64,000 bases of DNA from CAMFKD01 sp964436955 (GTDB lineage: Bacteria; Chlamydiota; Chlamydiia; Chlamydiales; JAJFMA01), in the NCBI GenBank assembly GCA_964436955.1, contig CAYTFC010000006.1:1-64000 (forward strand), given 5' to 3'. Positions 57,851-64,000 of this stretch are shown one piece after another. Below the pieces are notes generated by a model that did not search any database, was not told where the DNA came from, and worked only from the letters and a program-made list of their open reading frames with translations. Made by a program: the position numbers and the translations under genes. Within the stretch, counting starts at the first letter, position 1, and every line of letters starts with the position of its first letter.

Positions 57851-60248
57851 CGGGATCCTCCTCAAAATCATCTATGTGATGTCCTACCGCAGCAAGGCTG
57901 GGAATTTCTTGCTCTCCATCACCTGGAGCGGCATGAAGCACTCGGCGTCCCTTGCCATTTTCGTTTGGACTGATGATCTCATTGTTCTCAAGTTGATCAA
58001 TGAGGCTAGCGGCGCGAGCATAACCAATCTTAAGCTTGCGCTGGAGAAAGGTTGTGGATGCATTCTGGCTTTTAATGACGAGTTCTCTGGCTTGGCTATA
58101 GAGACTGTCGATTTTATCGCCATCATCACTCTCACCGTTTAGGTCATCAAGAGAGTTCATGTTATCAAAAGACGCGATGGCATAATTGGGAGGTGCTTGC
58201 TCACAGACGAAGTCGACTACGCGGCGGATATCTTCATCCCGTATGAAGGCGCCTTGCGCACGAATGAGCTGCGAGCTGCCTGGAGGTAGGAAGAGCATGT
58301 CACCATTACCAAGCAGTGATTCTGCACCCGTTTCATCCAAAATGATCTGGCTGTTCACGCGGCTGGCTACTTTGAAAGAGATGCGCGTGGGGAAGTTAGC
58401 TTTGATTAGGCCAGTGATTACTTCACGTGAAGGTCGTTGCGTGGCTAAAATAAGGTGAATACCCACCGCACGGGCCATCTGAGCGATGCGAGCGATGGGT
58501 GTTTCAATGTCGTGGCTGGAGACCATCATCAGATCTGCCAATTCGTCAATGATTGCCACGATGTAAAACATTTTATCAGGGACTTCACGATCCAGCGAGG
58601 CCTCAAAATCCTTATCGATTTTGCGGGTATTGAAGCCATCGATGTTACGTACTCCAAACAGTTTGAGGAGTTCGTAGCGGTTTTCCATTTCCTTCACAAG
58701 CCATTGCAGGGCTGTGCAAGCACCACCAGGTTCGGTAATAACCGGTGCTAGCATGTGCGGAAGGCGTGTGTAAGGGGTAAGTTCTACCTTTTTGGGGTCT
58801 ACCATCAACAGACGGATTTGATCGGGGCGTGCATTAAACACTATCGACATGACGATGGTATTGATACAAACGGACTTCCCAGAGCCTGTGGCGCCGGCGA
58901 TGATGCAGTGCGGCATTTTAGCTAAATCGCTGATGACATAATCGCCGTTAACGGCTTTTCCAAGTAAAACGGGTACGCGGCTTTTCTGTTTTGAGCTCTG
59001 ATATTGGAGGAGCATTTCCTTAAAGCCAACCTCTTGTGGCTTGGGATTAGGAACTTCTATTCCAACAGCTGCCTTGCCTGGTATGGGCGCGATAATACGG
59101 ATGGAGCGCGCTTCCATGTTAAGTGCGATATCATTCTCAAGAGCTTTGATCTTTTGGACCTTAACACCAATGGCGGGATGTACTTCAAACGATACGATAC
59201 TGGGACCGCAGTTGATTTGTCCCACTTTGGCTTCAATCCCAAAGCTATGTAGTGTTTCTTCTAAAACCTCTGCTTGACGTCGTAAATCCGCCCGAAGAGA
59301 GGATTGGTCTACTGTTTTAGCGTCAGTGATGAGGTCCAGGGGGGGTAAACGATAACCTTCGTAATCGCCGTTGTGAACTTTTTGGGCCATCAGGGCTAAT
59401 TCACGTTTGGATGGCTGTATGACCTTTTCTTTTTTAGCGGGTTTTAGGCCTTCAGATATGGCGCCGGAAACGGGTATCTCGGTTTGATCAGTGCTTTTTT
59501 GCTTATGTGAAAGCGATGGACGCGTTTGCGGGTCTTTATCAGGACGAATTGCCAACATGTCGGGTTTGGCGGTTTCTGCTTTTGCTGCAACCGATGATAA
59601 TTGCAACTTTACATAGCGCCAGAGGCTGTCACTCGAGGTTGTTGATTCTTCACGGCTAGGCCACAGCTTTTTTAGCAACGGTCCCAGTTGCAGATGCGTT
59701 AAGGCTAAAAAGCTAGCCAGCAGCGTACTCGAGAACACAACGGCGATGCCTGCTGTATTAAGGATGCGCTTCAGACTGAACGCTGGTAAGTCAGTATAGA
59801 GGTAATAAAGCGGGGTGCCCCCTAGGTGTAGCTGAATTCCGCGCGGAGCGTGAGGGCTATGCAATATTTCCTTTAGCCAGAAGGCGGAGGTAGGGCTAAG
59901 GTCTTCGACTAAATTGAGTAGAATTCCAGCAGAGATAATTCCTAGCAAAAGCCATCCAGATGTGCGGGCCAAATTTTCCAGAGACTTCCCTAGCAGGAGG
60001 CACATGCCGATCCATCCACAGTAGCCAGCGACTAGGTAGCTGCCGATCCCAAAAATATAGTACATGAAGGCGCCCAAAACATAGCCAAGTAGTCCGAGCC
60101 AATTACTGGAAGCGTGACCAAGACTAAAGCTGTGCAGGCTAAGTAGTTGCAAGATGGCTGTTGTGACAACCAGTAATCCTAGTAGCTCGTGATGGGGTCT
60201 TTTGTCGGAAGTATTAAGGGATTTCCCTTTTCCTGGTTCCCTGCCCAT
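57843..60248 (-). CDS. ftsK: DNA translocase FtsK
   Basis: FtsK anchors at the septum and pumps DNA during chromosome segregation. The 801-residue protein starts at ATG 60248 (MGREPGKGKSLNTSDKRP), with GGAG 5 bases upstream. A longer frame to 60314 runs into tRNA-His and is rejected. Four to five membrane helices lie within residues 20-200, followed by a linker. The motor has Walker A GATGSGKSVCINT, Walker B VAIIDELADLMM, and ATQRPSREVITG. The C-terminal gamma winged helix (ASTTFLQRKLKIGYARAASL) binds KOPS-type DNA. Its length is that of short FtsK/SpoIIIE proteins. Confidence 0.95.
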   Translation of the reverse strand: MGREPGKGKSLNTSDKRPHHELLGLLVVTTAILQLLSLHSFSLGHASSNWLGLLGYVLGAFMYYIFGIGSYLVAGYCGWIGMCLLLGKSLENLARTSGWLLLGIISAGILLNLVEDLSPTSAFWLKEILHSPHAPRGIQLHLGGTPLYYLYTDLPAFSLKRILNTAGIAVVFSSTLLASFLALTHLQLGPLLKKLWPSREESTTSSDSLWRYVKLQLSSVAAKAETAKPDMLAIRPDKDPQTRPSLSHKQKSTDQTEIPVSGAISEGLKPAKKEKVIQPSKRELALMAQKVHNGDYEGYRLPPLDLITDAKTVDQSSLRADLRRQAEVLEETLHSFGIEAKVGQINCGPSIVSFEVHPAIGVKVQKIKALENDIALNMEARSIRIIAPIPGKAAVGIEVPNPKPQEVGFKEMLLQYQSSKQKSRVPVLLGKAVNGDYVISDLAKMPHCIIAGATGSGKSVCINTIVMSIVFNARPDQIRLLMVDPKKVELTPYTRLPHMLAPVITEPGGACTALQWLVKEMENRYELLKLFGVRNIDGFNTRKIDKDFEASLDREVPDKMFYIVAIIDELADLMMVSSHDIETPIARIAQMARAVGIHLILATQRPSREVITGLIKANFPTRISFKVASRVNSQIILDETGAESLLGNGDMLFLPPGSSQLIRAQGAFIRDEDIRRVVDFVCEQAPPNYAIASFDNMNSLDDLNGESDDGDKIDSLYSQARELVIKSQNASTTFLQRKLKIGYARAASLIDQLENNEIISPNENGKGRRVLHAAPGDGEQEIPSLAAVGHHIDDFEEDPDE

Positions 60249-60274
60249 TACTCCACCCCGAAAGAAGAAAGAAG

Positions 60275-60349
60275 GGCGATCGACGGGATTCGAACCCGCG
60301 ACATTTGGAACCACAATCCAACGCTCTAACCAACTGAGCTACGACCGCC
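60275..60349 (-). tRNA. tRNA-His (anticodon GTG)
   Basis: The reverse complement folds as a cloverleaf: an 8-bp acceptor stem including the extra G-1 paired to C73 (GGCGGTCG/CGATCGCC), a D arm GCTCAGTTGGTTAGAGC, an anticodon stem-loop with TTGTGGT, and a T arm GCGGGTTCGAATCCCGT. The G-1 base pair is diagnostic of histidine tRNA. CCA is not encoded. It lies 26 bp upstream of ftsK on the same strand. Confidence 0.95.
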
Positions 60350-60473
60350 ATGAACCCTAATTTTGTACTCAAACTCCAGTTTTACGTCAACTCTCAATTT
60401 CCTATCGATGATAAGTAATGTTTTTTAAATAAATAATTATAATATAATAATTAATATCAAGTAATGGAGGGTT

Positions 60474-62288
60474 ATGGATAATCTAAATAATTCCTTTAGT
60501 TCTAATACTGATAGTTATAATCAACAGCCACCTTCAGTGCCTTCCAAAATGATGGGTGAGAATGTTCCCGTTGTTGAGCATCTTCCTGTTATTGAAGATC
60601 TGCCGCCTGTTGAGTCTTTAGATTTTTTGCTTGGGCCCGATTTGGCAGTAGCAGCTTTACCCCCGGGTACACAGGAAGTCGCGGCATTTTCTGCTCGTTT
60701 AAATAGTGACGTAAAGTTATTTCAGTCAGTTTTTGAACCAGTCATGGAGAACGCCACCGCAGATATATCACGCGATACTATTGCGACCATTTCAGATACG
60801 TTTGATGGGTTTGGTACTATTTCGTCAATAGCAACAGCAGCACATATGGTGAATATTAATGATCAAGTTAGTGGTGCGCTATCGACTGCCTCTAATATCG
60901 GAGTCGCGGGTTCACTGGGCATTATGGTTGGGCTTGAAATATTGGTTAGCCTCCAAGAAGTGGAAAAGTATAAGGGGTTGCGACAAGAACTTGCTGAACT
61001 ACAAGGGCAATTAGCTACAACCACGGACCCTAAGACTGCTGAATGGTTAACGAAACGCATAGTTGCTGTAGAAGACAACTGTAAAGAGGTGGTGAACGGG
61101 GCGATCCTTCAAGGACTTAGAGCTGCGATATCGACCTCGGGTACAAGCGCTAATCTTCTTTCAAGTGGTGCTGGTGCTATGGGATTTACACAGGCGTCTA
61201 CAGCTTTATCAATTGCAGGTGGCTCTTTAGGAGTTGCTGGTGCGGCTGTTGCGGTAGTGTATTCTGGGCATAGCATGTATGCTGAAATCAATACTTTGAA
61301 GGAAATTAACGAAGAAATGCAGACTCTTGTATCGAAACTTTCGGACAAGTCATTGGACCCCTCTGTGGTGCAGATAATAGAGTTAAGATTGAATCGTTTA
61401 GAGCAACAAAAGCACGATGCTATGGTGAGCATTGTACAAAATGGAGTGACTGTAGGGCTTGCAATTACGGGAGGAACTGCTACAGCGATAACTCTTGGTG
61501 CCGCTATCGCAGGAGCGACTTTAGGAGGTGCAGCTACTGTGTCGGTAGCTTCGTTGGGAATTGGTACTGCGGCAATTGGAGGAATGATCTTTGTGGGGGG
61601 ATTGGGATATGCCGCCTATAAAAACAGAAAATTTCTAGAGATATCCGGAAAACAGGCAGTGGTTAGCCTTGAAAAAAGGAACTTAAAGGTCAAAGAGAAA
61701 TCTAAGATTAAATCCAAAACCAAGATGGAGAAATTGATTCGAAGAAACGAAGTGGAAATTAGCAATAGCTCCAAACTACTAGCGACTCGCCGTGCAGGTT
61801 TGCAGACCGCTTTGAATAACGTTGAAGTGAGGATAACTGAATTAAGTGAGAGAATGGATCCTAACTTGCCCCAACAACTTCAACCGCTATTTCATAGGAG
61901 AAACGAACTGCAATTAAAATTGAAGGCGTTAGAGGGGCGAGGTATTCGTGAGATAGGAGAAACGGTGGACCAACATTCAAAGCTAACCACTAACATCAAT
62001 TCTAGTTCCAGGCAGATCCAATCTATTCGGAAACAGACAAAACAGTTAAAAAATAAGCAGCAGAAGCTAGCAGTGGACAAGCAAATAAATGCTCTTGCAA
62101 AACAGTTTTCCAGTGTGCCGGAGAATGAAGTGCGTTCGATTGCCACAAATTTATATGCGACATTCACAACTCAACCCAAGAGTAAACTTGCTGTAAAAGA
62201 GTATTTAGACGAACAAAGAATGCTTCCACCGGACTTTGACAAAGAACCAGTTGCTAGCGTCTTTCAATACCTAATCAAGGCGGTATAG
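60474..62288 (+). CDS. Large effector/translocator-like protein with Gly/Ala-rich hydrophobic segments
   Basis: The 604-residue protein starts at ATG 60474 with GGAGGG just upstream. The N-terminus (about 70 residues) is Ser/Asn/Pro-rich and disordered. The middle has alternating Gly/Ala-rich hydrophobic regions (GVAGSLGIMVGLEILVSL, ALSIAGGSLGVAGAAVAVVY, ATAITLGAAIAGATLGGAAT) separated by a coiled coil. The C-terminal ~210 residues are basic and coiled-coil (KEKSKIKSKTKMEKLIRRNE). There is no signal peptide. This resembles pore-forming type III translocators or membrane-active effectors, and shares its general build with the protein at 45000-46763. No chaperone gene is adjacent; function unproven. 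Confidence 0.6.
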   Translation: MDNLNNSFSSNTDSYNQQPPSVPSKMMGENVPVVEHLPVIEDLPPVESLDFLLGPDLAVAALPPGTQEVAAFSARLNSDVKLFQSVFEPVMENATADISRDTIATISDTFDGFGTISSIATAAHMVNINDQVSGALSTASNIGVAGSLGIMVGLEILVSLQEVEKYKGLRQELAELQGQLATTTDPKTAEWLTKRIVAVEDNCKEVVNGAILQGLRAAISTSGTSANLLSSGAGAMGFTQASTALSIAGGSLGVAGAAVAVVYSGHSMYAEINTLKEINEEMQTLVSKLSDKSLDPSVVQIIELRLNRLEQQKHDAMVSIVQNGVTVGLAITGGTATAITLGAAIAGATLGGAATVSVASLGIGTAAIGGMIFVGGLGYAAYKNRKFLEISGKQAVVSLEKRNLKVKEKSKIKSKTKMEKLIRRNEVEISNSSKLLATRRAGLQTALNNVEVRITELSERMDPNLPQQLQPLFHRRNELQLKLKALEGRGIREIGETVDQHSKLTTNINSSSRQIQSIRKQTKQLKNKQQKLAVDKQINALAKQFSSVPENEVRSIATNLYATFTTQPKSKLAVKEYLDEQRMLPPDFDKEPVASVFQYLIKAV

Positions 62289-62303
62289 GGGTTTGCACGC
62301 ATT

Positions 62304-63734
62304 CTAGATATTGCTGTGGTGCCGACCATAGACAACATAAACTGAAAGACCAATCAATAGCCATACAAACAAACGTAGCCAGTTTGTCCAATCTAGCGAG
62401 AACATCATTAGCAGGCATGTGAGAATGCCTAGCATGGGAACTGTAGGTACCCAGGGGGTGCGAAATTGACGCGGAAACTCTGGGTGACTTCTTCGCAATA
62501 CCAGCACAGCAGCACAGACAATGACAAAAGCTAGTAGTGTGCCGATGCTAGTCATTTCTCCAACCCACTTTAGTGGAGCAAAAGCGCCAAAAAGAGCTAC
62601 AAAACCCATTAAGATAAGATTGGAGCGCCATGGCGTGTGATACTTCGGATGCAAATCGGAAAATATTTTGGGTAGAAGTCCATCTTTAGACATAGCAAAA
62701 AGGATTCTGGATTGGCCCAGCAACATCACCAATATCACAGAGGTGAATCCTGCTAAAATGGCGAGCTTTACAAGGTCATTGAGCCATGCATAGGGTGTTT
62801 TATCGATAGCCAGCGCAACAGGCGCTGCGACATCGAGATCTTTATAATTCACTAGGCCTGTCATGACTATGGCGAATAGCATATAAAGGACTGTGCATAC
62901 GGCTAGGGATCCCATGATGCCAATGGGCATATTGCGTTGCGGATTTTTGGTTTCTTGTGCAGCCGTGGATACAGCGTCGAATCCAATGTAGGCAAAAAAT
63001 ACTACTCCAGCCGCATGAAGAATACCACTCCAACCAAACTCTCCGAATGTTCCCGTATTTTCAGGAATAAATGGATGGTAGTTGTCGGGGTTAATGTAGC
63101 TAGCACCCAATCCAATAAAGACGATGACTACCGAAACCTTAAGAACTACCACGATCGCATTGAAGAAAGCCGATTGTTTGATTCCCATGATCAAAACACA
63201 AGATAATACGGCCACTACTAAAACAGCAGGGACGTTGACGTATCCGAAAACCGTGGAGCCGTCAGGTAGATGCACCGGCTGCCATGGTGATGCTAGCCAC
63301 TGCGTTGGAGGGTAGATTCCTAAATCATGCAGCAAAGACACCAGATAGGCTGACCAACTGATGGAAACCGTGGCCGCACCGACGGCATATTCTAGAATCA
63401 AGTCCCAGCCGATGATCCAAGCCATTAATTCGCCCATGGTCGCGTAAGCATAGGTATAGGCGCTTCCGGAAATCGGAATCATGGTAGCCATTTCGCTATA
63501 GCACAAGCCAGCGAAAGCTGAGCCAAGGGCTGCAATAGCGAAAGAGATAATGATGGCTGGTCCGGCACTTTCGGCAGCAGCTATGCCCGTAATAGAGAAT
63601 AGACCCGCGCCGATGATTGCGCCGATGCCGAGTAGGATAAGCTGCAGGGGACCGAGTGTGCGTCTCAGTTTTTGAGGAGACTCGATTTCATTGATTTGCA
63701 GCTGCTCTAGGCTTTTTCTTGTCCACATTCCCAT
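62304..63734 (-). CDS. APC-superfamily amino acid permease (CAT type)
   Basis: The 476-residue inner-membrane protein has about twelve membrane helices. The first helix carries the APC motif ILLGIGAIIGAGLFSITGIA, and the conserved FFAYIGFDAVSTAAQETKNP after helix 6 marks the cationic amino acid transporter (YfnA-like) branch. It would import amino acids from the host; the specific substrate is not determinable. The second Met (MWTRKSLEQLQINE) is an alternative start. It converges with the gene before it, 15 bp apart, with no evident terminator. Confidence 0.92.
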   Translation of the reverse strand: MGMWTRKSLEQLQINEIESPQKLRRTLGPLQLILLGIGAIIGAGLFSITGIAAAESAGPAIIISFAIAALGSAFAGLCYSEMATMIPISGSAYTYAYATMGELMAWIIGWDLILEYAVGAATVSISWSAYLVSLLHDLGIYPPTQWLASPWQPVHLPDGSTVFGYVNVPAVLVVAVLSCVLIMGIKQSAFFNAIVVVLKVSVVIVFIGLGASYINPDNYHPFIPENTGTFGEFGWSGILHAAGVVFFAYIGFDAVSTAAQETKNPQRNMPIGIMGSLAVCTVLYMLFAIVMTGLVNYKDLDVAAPVALAIDKTPYAWLNDLVKLAILAGFTSVILVMLLGQSRILFAMSKDGLLPKIFSDLHPKYHTPWRSNLILMGFVALFGAFAPLKWVGEMTSIGTLLAFVIVCAAVLVLRRSHPEFPRQFRTPWVPTVPMLGILTCLLMMFSLDWTNWLRLFVWLLIGLSVYVVYGRHHSNI

Positions 63735-63831
63735 GGCTGACTTCTACCACCAAGGCAAATACGCTGCAAGGCTTAACGGAGTTGACTATCGTTCTCTAGG
63801 CGTGTATGACAATTCTTTTGGGAGGACGCAA

Positions 63832-64000
63832 ATGATACATCGTATTCTATTAGCCCTACTCTACGTCACGATAGCATCGTTCATATTCACCATTTTTTCA
63901 ACAGATCCAGGGGTGAATGTGGATTCGCGCAACAACATGCCAGCGTTGCTCTCTGGCGATGCGCACCGCCCTTTTGCGTACCGACCTCTGATGCCACAAG
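63832..64000 (+). CDS. Partial gene for a membrane or exported protein, cut by the window end
   Basis: GGGAGG precedes ATG 63832 by 7 bases, and the frame is open to the end of the window (56 codons). The N-terminus IHRILLALLYVTIASFIFTI is a signal peptide or signal anchor. The rest (VNVDSRNNMPALLSGDAHRP) is soluble. Family not recognised from this fragment. Confidence 0.6.
   Translation, partial: MIHRILLALLYVTIASFIFTIFSTDPGVNVDSRNNMPALLSGDAHRPFAYRPLMPQ

Noticed and set aside
60249..60314. Longer FtsK start beginning MVPNVAGSNPVDRPS
   Set aside because: This stretch is tRNA-His sequence read on the same strand; ATG 60248 with GGAG upstream is the proper start.

Overview
The window looks like a chromosomal segment of a member of the Chlamydiae outside the family Chlamydiaceae (an amoeba- or arthropod-associated 'environmental' chlamydia). 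I infer this from gene content and from gene order that, as I remember it, matches blocks of the Chlamydia trachomatis map: plsB-rng-DUF177-rpmF-plsX (CT807-CT811), glmM-glmS-tyrP (CT815-CT817), ftsY-sucC-sucD then htrA (CT820-CT823), an M16 metalloprotease and pssA (CT824, CT826), pcnB/lpxB (CT410/CT411) and ftsK (CT739). No genome comparison was run; the CT numbers are recalled.

Layout. 1-1800: small palindromic mobile elements around a two-gene unit (282-1183) that includes a TPR protein of the type III chaperone kind. 1810-6136: eukaryote-like proteins, namely an endonuclease/exonuclease/phosphatase-fold protein and an ankyrin-SET protein carrying a 63-bp tandem repeat interrupted by a 100-N assembly gap. 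6290-11150: phospholipid, RNA-processing and ribosomal housekeeping genes. 11231-19914: an accessory island with a degenerate group II intron, an RHS-fragment pseudogene, a DUF2283 protein, an orphan toxin tip with its probable immunity gene, and a 1789-residue secreted RHS protein translationally coupled to its own immunity candidate. 19998-24753: a minus-strand lipid A/acyltransferase/poly(A) polymerase operon. 25115-30201: a secreted kinase-like protein, then glmM-glmS for UDP-GlcNAc supply. 30337-35491: AT-rich accessory genes flanking tyrP. 35694-44227: ftsY, sucCD, an M50 protease, a nucleotidyltransferase, htrA and an M20 peptidase. 44470-46763: a probable chaperone/effector pair. 46873-53021: M48, M19 and M16 peptidases. 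53173-60349: pssA, a PAP2 phosphatase, rlmN, a phytochelatin-synthase-like protein, ftsK and tRNA-His. 60474-64000: a second large effector-like protein, an amino acid permease and a gene cut by the window edge.

How it fits together. The housekeeping blocks support envelope lipid synthesis (PlsB, PlsX, PssA, LpxB, a DUF374 acyltransferase, PAP2), amino-sugar supply (GlmM/GlmS), envelope proteolysis and protein targeting (HtrA, M48, M50, FtsY), and peptide/amino acid scavenging (M16, M19, M20, TyrP, APC permease), as expected of an intracellular parasite. Accessory genes inserted between these blocks look like host-interaction or inter-bacterial conflict genes.

The strongest unusual signals are (1) the RHS island with stacked toxin-tip/immunity cassettes, one of them frameshifted; (2) a 135-bp MITE with 19-bp terminal inverted repeats and an 8-bp target duplication, whose empty site is also in the window; (3) a ~67-bp repeat found three times, each time 135-190 bp upstream of a plus-strand gene and each keeping a similar ~32-codon reading frame; and (4) the ankyrin-SET protein with its variable repeat.
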